60,740 nt of DNA from Lachnospiraceae bacterium (GTDB lineage Bacteria > Bacillota > Clostridia > Lachnospirales > Lachnospiraceae): the NCBI GenBank assembly GCA_015057665.1, contig SVDY01000010.1:14618-75357 (forward strand). Reading direction: 5' to 3'. Made by a program: the position numbers and the translations under genes. How positions within the stretch are numbered: position 1 is the first letter of the stretch; each line of letters begins with the position of its first letter. Under the pieces are notes generated by a model. It was not told where the DNA came from, did not search any database, and saw nothing but the letters and a program-made list of their open reading frames with translations. Positions 52,332-60,730 of this stretch are shown piece after piece.

Positions 52332-54362
52332 ATGAAAGCTTCGGATTTGATAACAGAATTAAAAGGAGTAGGTCTCAAAACGGCTGCTCTGTTTCATAAA
52401 TTAAATGTAGAGACAATCGAAGATCTGGTTCATCTATATCCTCGATATTACATTACCTATGAGGCGCCCATAGAGGCATGTGATTTAAAAATTGGGGAGA
52501 GAGCAGCAGTGCGGCTGACTCTTTCCGGTCCATTAAGTGTCCATAGAACCGGCAGACTGACTCTGGTGACAGGAACAGGAAGGGATGCATCCGGTTCCGT
52601 CCGCTTAGTTTGGTATAATATGCCATATATGAAGAACAATATCAGAAGCGGAAGCACTCTTGTGTTCTGTGGTACGCCTGTTATGAGACAGGGAAAGATT
52701 ACTTTGGAACATCCGGAGTATTTTACGGAAGCGGTATATACAAGGCAGATGGAGACCTTGAAGCCTGTATATCCGCTTACATCCGGACTTACGAATAATG
52801 CAGTTGTGAAGGCAGTAGAACAGACGCTTCCATATATGGAGAGTGTGCCGGAGTTTATGCCGGAGGCGGTGTTAAAGAGACAGGGTCTGATTGCCCATAA
52901 AGATGCTTTGCGGGAGATTCATTTTCCGTTCAATAAAGAAAGAACTATCCTTGCAAAGAAAAGAATGATTTTTGATGAATTTTTTATGTTCCTTTCTCTG
53001 ATGGAACAGCTGAAACAGACAAAGAATATACGAAAGAACCATTTTCCTATTGTTTTTGGTGAAAAGGTAGAAGCATTTCTAAAAAGCCTTCCCTATGAAC
53101 TGACCAATGCTCAGAAAAAGACCTTGAAGGAAATCAGGACGGACATGGCAGGCGGCTATCAGATGAACCGCCTCGTTCAAGGAGATGTTGGTTCCGGAAA
53201 GACCATTGTGGCTATGGCTGCTCTATATGCTGTTGTTACGGAGGGATTTCAGGGAGCATTTATGGCACCTACAGAAGTTCTGGCAAGACAGCAATATAAT
53301 GATTTCAGAAAAATGCTGGAGCCATTGGGGGTGAAAGTGGGTCTGTTAATCGGATCTCAGAAAAAGAAAGAACGGGATACTATGTATGAAGGTCTTGCAT
53401 CGGGAACGGTTGATATTATGGTAGGGACTCATGCCTTGATTCAGGAAAAGACGATCTTTCAAAATCTTGCTCTCGTTGTAACAGATGAACAGCATCGCTT
53501 TGGCGTAAATCAGAGAAAGGCTTTACAGGAAAAAGGGGGTATGCCGCACATTCTTGTTATGAGCGCAACTCCTATTCCAAGAACTCTCGCTATTATTATG
53601 TATGGAGATCTGGATATTTCCATTATGGACGAATTGCCAAAGAATCGTCTTCCGATAAAGAACTGTGTGGTTGGGAACGGATACCGTCCGACTGCTTATC
53701 GTTTTATGGAGAAACAGATTGAGGAAGGCAGGCAGGTATACATAATTTGCCCTATGGTAGAAGAAAGTGAGGGACTTGATGCGGAAAATGTGGTAGAATA
53801 TACGAAAGAATTAAAAAAGAAGATGAAAGAGAGTATCCGAATTGACTATCTTCATGGTAAAATGAAAGGAACAGAAAAAGATGAAATCATGAAGCGTTTT
53901 GCCAACCGTGAGATAGATATTCTTGTTTCCACAACTGTTATCGAAGTTGGCATTAATGTGCCTAATGCCACGGTTATCATGATTGAAAATGCAGAACGTT
54001 TCGGACTTGCCCAGCTTCATCAGCTGAGAGGCCGCGTGGGACGAGGAAGCCATCAATCCTATTGTATTTTCATGACCGGTTCTGACAAACAGGAAGTGAA
54101 GGAACGATTGAATATCCTTGGTAAATCCAACGACGGTTTCCACATCGCCAATGAAGACTTAAGGCTCCGCGGACCAGGCGATTTTTTCGGAATCCGGCAG
54201 AGCGGCGAGATGGATTTTATTATGGCGGATATTTATAGTAATTCAGATCTCTTAAAGGCAGCAAATCAGGAGATTCAACAGCTTAAGAAGGATGGATTTG
54301 ATTTTTCCACATTGAACAATAAAAACTTTGAAAAGAAGCAAAGTTTCGCATCACAAATATAA
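52332..54362 (+). CDS. recG: ATP-dependent DNA helicase RecG
   Basis: A branch-migration helicase acting on stalled forks and Holliday junctions. Seen: 676 aa, an N-terminal wedge/OB region (about 1-230), Walker A QGDVGSGKTIVAMAAL (about 282-297), TGTH-like VGTHALIQ, DEQHRFGVNQR, the motif MSATPIPRTLA, and helicase C motifs STTVIEVGINVPNA and QLRGRVGRG. AGGAGGAG precedes the ATG. The promoter is not clear; read-through past the fakA terminator and R3 is possible. Confidence 0.97.
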   Translation: MKASDLITELKGVGLKTAALFHKLNVETIEDLVHLYPRYYITYEAPIEACDLKIGERAAVRLTLSGPLSVHRTGRLTLVTGTGRDASGSVRLVWYNMPYMKNNIRSGSTLVFCGTPVMRQGKITLEHPEYFTEAVYTRQMETLKPVYPLTSGLTNNAVVKAVEQTLPYMESVPEFMPEAVLKRQGLIAHKDALREIHFPFNKERTILAKKRMIFDEFFMFLSLMEQLKQTKNIRKNHFPIVFGEKVEAFLKSLPYELTNAQKKTLKEIRTDMAGGYQMNRLVQGDVGSGKTIVAMAALYAVVTEGFQGAFMAPTEVLARQQYNDFRKMLEPLGVKVGLLIGSQKKKERDTMYEGLASGTVDIMVGTHALIQEKTIFQNLALVVTDEQHRFGVNQRKALQEKGGMPHILVMSATPIPRTLAIIMYGDLDISIMDELPKNRLPIKNCVVGNGYRPTAYRFMEKQIEEGRQVYIICPMVEESEGLDAENVVEYTKELKKKMKESIRIDYLHGKMKGTEKDEIMKRFANREIDILVSTTVIEVGINVPNATVIMIENAERFGLAQLHQLRGRVGRGSHQSYCIFMTGSDKQEVKERLNILGKSNDGFHIANEDLRLRGPGDFFGIRQSGEMDFIMADIYSNSDLLKAANQEIQQLKKDGFDFSTLNNKNFEKKQSFASQI

Positions 54363-54376
54363 AGGAGAAAGCAATT

Positions 54377-55099
54377 ATGAGACCAAAAATCAGACAGAAT
54401 TTTGTAAGATTACCATTAGACGCAGCCTACAACGTGAGAGACCTTGGCGGATATGCAGGTGACAACAAGAAACCAACCAAGTTTCATGTCTTTTTACGTT
54501 CTGACAATCCATCAAATATGACCAAAGAAGATATTCAGTATTTAAAGGATTATGGAGTAACAGCATCCATCGATCTTCGTGGAAGATCTGAGGCTGAAGA
54601 GAATCCAAATCCTTTACAATATGAGGAAGATATTAACTTTATTAACATTCCGTTCATTACAGATGGAATTATGGATGTTCGTAAAGCAGCAGTACCGGGT
54701 TTTCATGTGGCAGGTTTTTATTGGGATCTGATTGATTCCCACGACCTTGTACGTCAGATTTTTGATTTTATTCTTGCGCAGAAAGGCTGTGTTCATTTCC
54801 ACTGTTCTGCAGGTAAAGACAGAACAGGCGTTGTGGCTATGCTTCTTCTCGGAATTTGCGGCGTGGCAAAAGAAGATATTATAGCAACTTATCAGGTGTC
54901 CAGAACTTATCTGAAGGATCATGTTGAATTACATCTACCTCCGGAATTAATGAATCTGAATTATACAGAACCGGAATGGATGGAAGAAACTTATGATTTC
55001 CTGATGAACAAATATGGATCATTTGAAGACTATTTCCTCACAGTGGGATATACACAGAATGATATTAAGAAACTCAGAAAAAGATTATTGACAAAATAG
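54377..55099 (+). CDS. Tyrosine-protein phosphatase (PF13350 type)
   Basis: Seen: 240 aa with NVRDLGGYAGDNKKPTKF (about 20-37), TASIDLRGRSEAEE, and the CX5R active-site loop HFHCSAGKDRTGVVAMLLLG (Cys at about 142, Arg at about 148). The Lys-Asp in the loop (CSAGKDR) is typical of bacterial dual- or lipid-specific members. No signal peptide, so cytoplasmic. AAAGGAG precedes the ATG. It lies 14 bp after recG; its substrate is unknown. Confidence 0.9.
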   Translation: MRPKIRQNFVRLPLDAAYNVRDLGGYAGDNKKPTKFHVFLRSDNPSNMTKEDIQYLKDYGVTASIDLRGRSEAEENPNPLQYEEDINFINIPFITDGIMDVRKAAVPGFHVAGFYWDLIDSHDLVRQIFDFILAQKGCVHFHCSAGKDRTGVVAMLLLGICGVAKEDIIATYQVSRTYLKDHVELHLPPELMNLNYTEPEWMEETYDFLMNKYGSFEDYFLTVGYTQNDIKKLRKRLLTK

Positions 55100-55150
55100 T
55101 CTCATCCTATACAATATATAGAATAGAATAAAGAAAAGGTAACAGAATAT

Positions 55151-55711
55151 ATGAGAGTCATTGCAGGAAAAGCAAGACGTCTCCAGTTAAAATCCATTGA
55201 AGGTCTGGCTACAAGACCGACTCAGGATCGAACAAAGGAGACTTTATTTAACATGCTTCAGCCATCCATTGAAGGGGCTGTATTTCTGGATCTCTTCAGC
55301 GGAAGCGGTGCTATTGGGATTGAGGCTTTAAGCCGTTATGCCAGGGAAGCCTATTTTGTAGAGAATCAGAGAAAAGCATGTGACTGTATCAAAGAGAATC
55401 TGGTTCATACGAAATTAATGGATCAGGCTCATATTTTGGCAAAAGATGTTATGGCGGCAATCAGCTGGCTGGAAGACAGAGGGATTGTGTTTGACATTAT
55501 CTTTATGGATCCGCCTTATGATAAAGAGCTGGAGAAAGATGTGCTTTATCGTCTGGATGAGTCGTCCATATGTAACAAAGATACCCTTGTTGTGGTAGAA
55601 GCATCTTTGGCAACAGATTTTTCTTATGTAGAGAGTGCAGGTTTTACAATTCTTAAGGAAAAATGCTACAAGAGTAATAAGCATGTAATTCTGGAAAGGA
55701 CAGCAGAATGA
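55151..55711 (+). CDS. rsmD: 16S rRNA (guanine966-N2)-methyltransferase RsmD
   Basis: Seen: 186 aa, N-terminal MRVIAGKARRLQLKSIEG then RPTQDRTKETLFNML, the SAM loop FLDLFSGSGAIGIEALSR (about 44-61) and the catalytic FMDPPYDKE (DPPY, about 118-126). It overlaps coaD by 4 bp; the rsmD-coaD pair is conserved in Firmicutes. Confidence 0.95.
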   Translation: MRVIAGKARRLQLKSIEGLATRPTQDRTKETLFNMLQPSIEGAVFLDLFSGSGAIGIEALSRYAREAYFVENQRKACDCIKENLVHTKLMDQAHILAKDVMAAISWLEDRGIVFDIIFMDPPYDKELEKDVLYRLDESSICNKDTLVVVEASLATDFSYVESAGFTILKEKCYKSNKHVILERTAE

Positions 55712-56205
55712 AATCAGCAATCTATCCGGGGAGTTTTGACCCGGTGACTTTAGGGCATATGGATATGATCGAGAGAGCAGCAGGACTCTTTGATACATTA
55801 TATATTGGTATTTTGATTAACCGTAAGAAGACACCTATGTTTTCTTTAGAGAAAAGGATCGAGATATTAAAGGAAGCAACAGCGCACATTTCCAATGTGA
55901 AGATTATTTCCTTTGAAGGACTTCTGGCAGACTATTGCAGACAGAATAAGATTGATGCTGTGATCCGCGGTGTCAGAGGAGCTATGGATTTCGATTATGA
56001 ACTTCCTATGGCGCAGATTAATCAAAAGCTGAATCCGGGTACGCAGACCGTCTTTTTGGCTGCCAGACCGGAATTATCATACGTAAGTTCAAGTGCGGTG
56101 AAAGAACTAGCATCTTTTGGAGGCAGTTATAAAGATATGCTTCCGGAAGCCGCATACCGTGCGATGCAGATAAAATACGACGAAACAAAAGTGGAGGGTA
56201 AATAA
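55708..56205 (+). CDS. coaD: Phosphopantetheine adenylyltransferase
   Basis: The penultimate step of coenzyme A synthesis. Seen: 165 aa, AIYPGSFDPVTLGHMDMIERA with the nucleotidyltransferase xxGH motif (TLGH), AVIRGVRGAMDFDYELPMAQ and the C-terminal YVSSSAVKELASFGG. It overlaps rsmD by 4 bp. Confidence 0.96.
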   Translation: MKSAIYPGSFDPVTLGHMDMIERAAGLFDTLYIGILINRKKTPMFSLEKRIEILKEATAHISNVKIISFEGLLADYCRQNKIDAVIRGVRGAMDFDYELPMAQINQKLNPGTQTVFLAARPELSYVSSSAVKELASFGGSYKDMLPEAAYRAMQIKYDETKVEGK

Positions 56206-56207
56206 CC

Positions 56208-56792
56208 ATGGCAAATATGACATTAGAAGATTTAATTGATGAATTGGCAGTCTTTCTTGATAACTGCAAAGCGACACCATTTTCAGCAGGTAAAGTAAGC
56301 GTTCCAAAGGAAGAATTCCTTGCACAGTTAGAAGAACTTAAGATGGAGATTCCATCTGAAGTGGAACGAAGCAGAGAAATCGTTGCCAGAAAAGATATGA
56401 TTATTGCGGAAGCACAGGCCAAGGCAGAGGCAGCGATCAATAATGCGGCGAAAGAAGCTGCAATCATGATCGACGAGAGCGAGATCGTAGCTATGGCAAA
56501 CATGAGAGCGGATGAGATTATCAAAGACGCAAAAAACCAGGCTGCTCAGATTCTTGCGGAAGCAAGGGAAGAAGCAGAAGGTATCCAGATTGGCGCCATG
56601 CAGTATACCAGCGGCATGATGGCAGGTCTTGAGAACATGTTCGGAACTCTTTATGATATTCAGAAAGAGCAGTATGGCCAGCTTGTAGAAGGACTTGGTG
56701 CGAATCTGAACAAAATCAGACAGAACCGTGCAGAAATCGATACTCAGCTTTCTCTCTGGGTTGATCAGGAAGAAGAAACAGAGGAAGAATAG
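56208..56792 (+). CDS. Coiled-coil protein of unknown function
   Basis: Seen: 194 aa, highly helical; residues about 45-145 are A/E/K-rich (EAQAKAEAAINNAAKEAA, then ADEIIKDAKNQAAQILAEAREEAE), like the stalk of ATP synthase subunit b or a DivIVA tail, with no membrane segment. Proteins of this kind after coaD are often labelled ATPase in Clostridia without evidence. It starts 2 bp after the coaD stop. Its 3' end overlaps the 3' end of ylbJ on the other strand by 28 bp, so there is no room for a terminator between them. Confidence 0.8.
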   Translation: MANMTLEDLIDELAVFLDNCKATPFSAGKVSVPKEEFLAQLEELKMEIPSEVERSREIVARKDMIIAEAQAKAEAAINNAAKEAAIMIDESEIVAMANMRADEIIKDAKNQAAQILAEAREEAEGIQIGAMQYTSGMMAGLENMFGTLYDIQKEQYGQLVEGLGANLNKIRQNRAEIDTQLSLWVDQEEETEEE

Positions 56793-57835
56793 AGAAAGAA
56801 GACTCCCAGAGCAATGAGGAATTTCCAGAACAGATATGATTTCATGGAGATTCCGGTATCTTTTATTAAAGAAGATGTCTGGGCAGCAGTACAAAAACCT
56901 CCAAAGGATGTCAGCGCAAGGATAAGTCCTGTTTTTATATAGGGGCTGAAAGCTGTCATCTGACTGATCCGGTCCAGTCCTGTGGAGAATTCCAGGCTGG
57001 ATAGAAACAGAGATAAAGGGGTGCCTTTTGGCAGCAGTTTCATACAGATGCGGGCACTGATAGTAAAAAGCATCATGTAGATGCCGATGGTTACGACAAT
57101 ATGAAAAGAATTCCAAATAGTATGTTCCATATTCAGGGGCATACTATTTTTTTGTTCTATAGAAAATTTCGTTTTTATGGAACGAAAAACAAAGTGTTCC
57201 TTTCTATGTTTTTTTCTGTTCAGATTTTTTGTGCTGTTTCTGACAGCAGAAGAGATAGGAAGTGGCAAAAGCATAAATAATAATCGGAAAGCAAGTATAA
57301 AAAATGGAGGTACATAGAGATAGAATAGTATTTGAGAAAATGAAAGCTGTTTTTTTAATATATGTACACCTACAAAGCCGGCCAAAAACATGGGGCTTGC
57401 CTGGTTTACAATAGGAAGAAGAGCATCTGCCTGTTTTACGCTGATAGAATGGGAACGTACCAAATCAGCAATTACTTTGGCACCCATGGGAAATCCACAG
57501 AATAATCCCAGTATGACAGGATAAAACAGTTCCGTTTGGAAACCGGGAATTACTTTTTGAATGAATGATACAGGATAGAGAAATAAGGATAAGGAGTCCG
57601 TTGCAATGATCAGGTTGGAAAGAATCAGAAAAGGAAGAAGGATTGGTACTACAGAGTTGTACCAGAGAGAAAGACCATCAAGAGCACCTGATTTTACTTC
57701 CTGGGGAAAGCATAACAGAACAAAAAACAAAGTAAGCAAAAAGAAGCCGGTCAATATTTTTTTCATAAAACAGCTCATCTGCCCGTTTTTTATAATGTAT
57801 GGCAGAGGAACTGTTTTTATGTTTGAAGTAATCAT
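56765..57835 (-). CDS. ylbJ: Sporulation integral membrane protein YlbJ-like
   Basis: Seen: 356 aa with about eight hydrophobic helices (from KILTGFFLLTLFFVLLCF near the N-terminus), and nucleoside-recognition (Gate) type blocks (VVPILLPFLILSNLI; LGLFCGFPMGAKVIADLVRS; LIVNQASPMFLAGFVG-like). In B. subtilis ylbJ is sigma-E controlled and needed for spore development. The first ATG at 57835 follows AGGAAACGG; an alternative at 57766 (MKKIL) would remove 23 polar residues. Odd: residues about 207-240 (FRSIKTKFSIEQK) are encoded by a copy of the dispersed palindromic repeat (R4), in frame. It overlaps the convergent coiled-coil gene by 28 bp. Confidence 0.85.
   Translation of the reverse strand: MITSNIKTVPLPYIIKNGQMSCFMKKILTGFFLLTLFFVLLCFPQEVKSGALDGLSLWYNSVVPILLPFLILSNLIIATDSLSLFLYPVSFIQKVIPGFQTELFYPVILGLFCGFPMGAKVIADLVRSHSISVKQADALLPIVNQASPMFLAGFVGVHILKKQLSFSQILFYLYVPPFFILAFRLLFMLLPLPISSAVRNSTKNLNRKKHRKEHFVFRSIKTKFSIEQKNSMPLNMEHTIWNSFHIVVTIGIYMMLFTISARICMKLLPKGTPLSLFLSSLEFSTGLDRISQMTAFSPYIKTGLILALTSFGGFCTAAQTSSLIKDTGISMKSYLFWKFLIALGVFFLYSSSVSSS
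57115..57200 (+). repeat. Dispersed repeat copy R4 with its terminator-like hairpin, inside ylbJ
   Basis: A perfect 10-bp hairpin AAATAGTATG/CATACTATTT (57115-57124 with 57140-57149) plus T-tract is followed at 57155-57182 by the 28-bp palindrome (arms TTCTATAGAAAAT and GTTTTTATGGAA around TTC) and a diverged tail AAAGTGTTCC. The order and spacing are the same as in R1-R3. It is antisense to ylbJ and is translated there. Confidence 0.85.
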
Positions 57836-57846
57836 CCGTTTCCTGA

Positions 57847-59094
57847 TTAAAATATAATCGGTGAACGCTCATAAGCGGAAGGCAGAATCTGATGAAAATA
57901 TTGAAATTGAATAGACTGATATAATCTGGAGGCGGCAAGATCTGTATTCCATACCCATGAATTGGCTTGGTTGAGGCAGCCATGGATGCTGGCCGGTTTT
58001 GTAATGATGGGAACTGTTCCTTTTCGGGATATCTCTTTTAGCAGAGTACTGCTGTTTCTGCGGAAACCCAGAATCCTTGCATAAGGGACTGGATTTTGGT
58101 CAAACTGAGTAAGGAACGGTTCCTTTTCCAACCGAAGAATAAAATGAAGAAGAGCACGGTGAATCCGGCTGTGAGTCACATTGCGGCTCTTGAGCTTGTC
58201 GGCAATCTGGGTAAAGGACATGGATGCCCATGGCAGACCATAGAGACGGTTGGCAAGATCTTCATCCCAATCCAGGTATAAAGAAGGATCACGGTTCTCG
58301 ATCAGAGCACTGTGAAGATATGGGGTCAGATGATCAAGATCAGGAAAACCATTCCGATTCTGTTGTTGTTGTATAAAAGAGAAAGTTGTTTCCGGAACAG
58401 AGGCTTGAATATTGTTAATATCAGCATGTCCTAATAGGTGATGACGAATAGCGGATGCAGAAGAAATATGGCCTCGGAGTTCTTTGTCGTGGTAAGAAGC
58501 ATTTCTTCTCCTTATAGTAACAGGCATAATGTCTGAGCCGGTGTTTTTCAGAGCTTTCAGATATTCCAGCGCAAGGATGTTGTTAGACCCTTTTAAAAAA
58601 GCGGAAAGAGAGCGGTATCTGCTAAAATTACTAGTGTTCAATAAATATTCTTCCAGGGCTTTTTCTCTTGCGGCAGGAAAGGAAAGACCGGATTTTAGGA
58701 AACTTCGCAATTTTTGCTGGTATTCTTCCGGTTCATCGGCCAGAATTTCTGCTATTGGAAGGAAGGACTCCAAATTCCCCGCTTCGCTTCCAAAGGAAAG
58801 GTAATCACATACACCAAGACCATGTAACAGGTGAACTGCACCGGCAGCAAAAAATTCTGCACTTGCACTGCTGTAGATGACAGGAAGTTCCAAAACAAGA
58901 TCGCATCCACCGGCCAGTGCCGCATAGGCACGGTCATATTTATCTAAAAAAGCAGGGGCGCCCCTTTGGACAAAATCCCCACTCATAACTGCAATGACAT
59001 AGTCAGCACCGGTCTGAATTCTGGTCTCTTCTATATGATACTGGTGGCCGTTATGAAAAGGATTATATTCGGCAACAATGCCTGCTATTTTCAT
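57847..59094 (-). CDS. tmcAL: tRNA(Met) cytidine acetate ligase TmcAL (YlbM)
   Basis: Makes N4-acetylcytidine at the wobble position of elongator tRNA-Met from acetate and ATP. Seen: 415 aa, the N-terminal nucleotidyltransferase motif IVAEYNPFHNGHQYHI (about 5-20), MSGDFVQRGAPAFLDKYDRA, LVLELPVIYSSASAEFFAAGAV, and SFGSEAGN. The ATG at 59094 has AAAGGAGCC upstream; the earlier ATG at 59115 overlaps nothing useful. It lies 12 bp before ylbJ and is divergent from ackA, which interconverts acetate and acetyl phosphate. Confidence 0.93.
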   Translation of the reverse strand: MKIAGIVAEYNPFHNGHQYHIEETRIQTGADYVIAVMSGDFVQRGAPAFLDKYDRAYAALAGGCDLVLELPVIYSSASAEFFAAGAVHLLHGLGVCDYLSFGSEAGNLESFLPIAEILADEPEEYQQKLRSFLKSGLSFPAAREKALEEYLLNTSNFSRYRSLSAFLKGSNNILALEYLKALKNTGSDIMPVTIRRRNASYHDKELRGHISSASAIRHHLLGHADINNIQASVPETTFSFIQQQQNRNGFPDLDHLTPYLHSALIENRDPSLYLDWDEDLANRLYGLPWASMSFTQIADKLKSRNVTHSRIHRALLHFILRLEKEPFLTQFDQNPVPYARILGFRRNSSTLLKEISRKGTVPIITKPASIHGCLNQANSWVWNTDLAASRLYQSIQFQYFHQILPSAYERSPIIF

Positions 59095-59180
59095 AAAGTG
59101 GCTCCTTTCATGCAAATGTGCTATTATTCTGATAAGACAGTGAAACCATGGGTTTCGAATATTATTAGGAGGTCGAAAGC

Positions 59181-59234
59181 GTGATACACGGAGAAATCCG
59201 CAGGCATCATGTTTGCGGCCTCAATATCTTATGA
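59181..59234 (+). CDS. Possible 17-residue ORF with strong ribosome site
   Basis: AGGAGGT (59167-59173) stands 7 nt before GTG ATA CAC; the frame runs MIHGEIRRHHVCGLNIL and stops at 59232-59234. It lies in the tmcAL-ackA divergent gap, upstream of the ackA promoter. Without a recognised promoter it may be chance. The rest of that gap (59095-59371) holds only promoters and a small GAAACC/GGTTTC hairpin at 59142-59156. Confidence 0.25.
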   Translation: MIHGEIRRHHVCGLNIL

Positions 59235-59279
59235 TAAAGAATAGCATAAATATGTGAGAAGTTCCAGCAAAAATAAGCA

Positions 59280-59308
59280 TTGACTTTAAGGAAAAAACGG
59301 AGGATAAT
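59280..59308 (+). promoter_or_regulatory. Promoter of ackA
   Basis: TTGACT (59280-59285), a 17-bp spacer and GATAAT (59303-59308). A second possible pair, TTGACC (59324-59329) and TATTAT (59345-59350), has a short 15-bp spacer. Confidence 0.55.
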
Positions 59309-59371
59309 AGAAATGATATTAGATTGACCTGAAAAAGTTAATTATATTATTAAATTCAAAGGAGATCAAAA

Positions 59372-60562
59372 ATGAACGTATTAGTAATCAACTGTGGAAG
59401 TTCTTCCCTCAAGTATCAGTTAATTGACTCTGCATCTGAGCAGGTATTAGCAAAAGGTTTATGTGAAAGAATCGGTATCGACGGTGCTATCACACACCAG
59501 CCAGCAGGAAAAGACAAAATCAAAATCGAAGCAGCTATGCCTACACATACAGAAGCAATCGCTTTAGTATTAGAACAGTTAACACATCCGGAAAACGGCG
59601 TAATCAAATCTCTTGATGAAATCGCAGCAGTAGGACACAGAATGGTACACGGCGGTGAAAAATTCGCTTGTTCCGCTCTTGTAACAGATGAAATGATTGC
59701 AGCAGTTGAATCCTGCAACGCATTCGCACCACTTCACAATCCTGCAACATTAATCGGTATCAACGTTTGCCGCGAACTTCTCCCTGGCAAACCAATGGTA
59801 GGTGTATTTGATACAGCTTTCCATCAGACAATGCCTAAAAAAGCATTCCTCTATGGTCTCCCATATGAATACTATGAAAAACATGGCGTTCGTCGTTATG
59901 GATTCCACGGTACAAGCCACAAATTCGTAGCTCAGAGAACAGCTGAAATCCTTGGTAAAAACATCGAAGATCTTAAGATCATCGTTTGTCACCTTGGTAA
60001 CGGCGCTTCCATTTCTGCTGTAAACGGCGGCAAATGTGTAGACACATCCATGGGTCTTACTCCACTTGAAGGTCTTATCATGGGAACACGTTCCGGTGAC
60101 GTAGATCCAGGTGCTCTTGAATTCATTGCTGATCTTGAAGGTCTCAGTGTAAAAGAAATTCTTACTCTTCTTAACAAAAAATCTGGTGTACTTGGTCTCT
60201 CTGGTGTATCCAGTGACTTCCGTGATATCGAAGGCGCAGCAGCAGAAGGAAATGAACAGGCAGCAGCAGCTCTTGAAGTATTCCGTTACCGTGTAGCAAA
60301 ATACGTAGGTTCTTACGTAGCAGCAATGAACGGTGTAGATGCAATCGCATTCACAGCTGGTCTTGGCGAAAACGACAAAGTGACACGTGCAACAATCTGT
60401 TCTTATTTAGGATACCTTGGTCTTGAAATCGACCCAGTTGCTAACGACATGAGAGGAAAAGAAGCTATCATCTCCACACAGGATTCTAAAGTAAAAGCTC
60501 TTTGCGTTCCTACAAACGAAGAGTTAATGATCTGCCGTGAAACAGTAGCTCTTGTTAAATAG
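59372..60562 (+). CDS. ackA: Acetate kinase
   Basis: Forms ATP and acetate from acetyl phosphate, the main substrate-level phosphorylation in acetogenic fermentation. Seen: 396 aa, VLVINCGSSSLKYQLI (about 3-18), AVGHRMVHGGEKF, VFDTAFHQTMP, ICHLGNGASISAVNGGKC-type block, MGTRSGDVDPG and AFTAGLGEND. Codon use is strongly biased to C-ending codons, matching high expression. AAAGGAGAT precedes the ATG. pta is not adjacent on the visible side. Confidence 0.98.
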   Translation: MNVLVINCGSSSLKYQLIDSASEQVLAKGLCERIGIDGAITHQPAGKDKIKIEAAMPTHTEAIALVLEQLTHPENGVIKSLDEIAAVGHRMVHGGEKFACSALVTDEMIAAVESCNAFAPLHNPATLIGINVCRELLPGKPMVGVFDTAFHQTMPKKAFLYGLPYEYYEKHGVRRYGFHGTSHKFVAQRTAEILGKNIEDLKIIVCHLGNGASISAVNGGKCVDTSMGLTPLEGLIMGTRSGDVDPGALEFIADLEGLSVKEILTLLNKKSGVLGLSGVSSDFRDIEGAAAEGNEQAAAALEVFRYRVAKYVGSYVAAMNGVDAIAFTAGLGENDKVTRATICSYLGYLGLEIDPVANDMRGKEAIISTQDSKVKALCVPTNEELMICRETVALVK

Positions 60563-60591
60563 TTCATTTTATCTTATCTTAAGATAAATTT

Positions 60592-60620
60592 AAATCCCCC
60601 GTTTTTTTACGGGGGATTTT
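60592..60620 (+). terminator. Terminator of ackA
   Basis: AAATCCCCCGT and ACGGGGGATTT (60592-60602 with 60609-60619) form a perfect 11-bp stem with a TTTTTT loop, followed by TATATTATT. Confidence 0.92.
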
Positions 60621-60668
60621 ATATTATTAAGTCTTTTTTGTTTTTCTCAAAAAATAATAAAAACCTTC

Positions 60669-60697
60669 TTGACAAGAAAAAAAGCCTTGTATATAAT
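60669..60697 (+). promoter_or_regulatory. Consensus promoter at the right edge
   Basis: TTGACA (60669-60674), a 17-bp spacer and TATAAT (60692-60697): a perfect sigma-A consensus, followed by TTAGGAGATA (60714-60723) as ribosome site. Confidence 0.88.
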
Positions 60698-60730
60698 ATT
60701 ACAGGTATGAGTAATTAGGAGATACAGTAT

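Noticed and set aside
56328..57116. 262-codon minus-strand frame overlapping the coiled-coil gene and ylbJ
   Set aside because: It is in a different frame from ylbJ, which has the recognisable membrane helices; this frame has no ribosome site and no plausible family.
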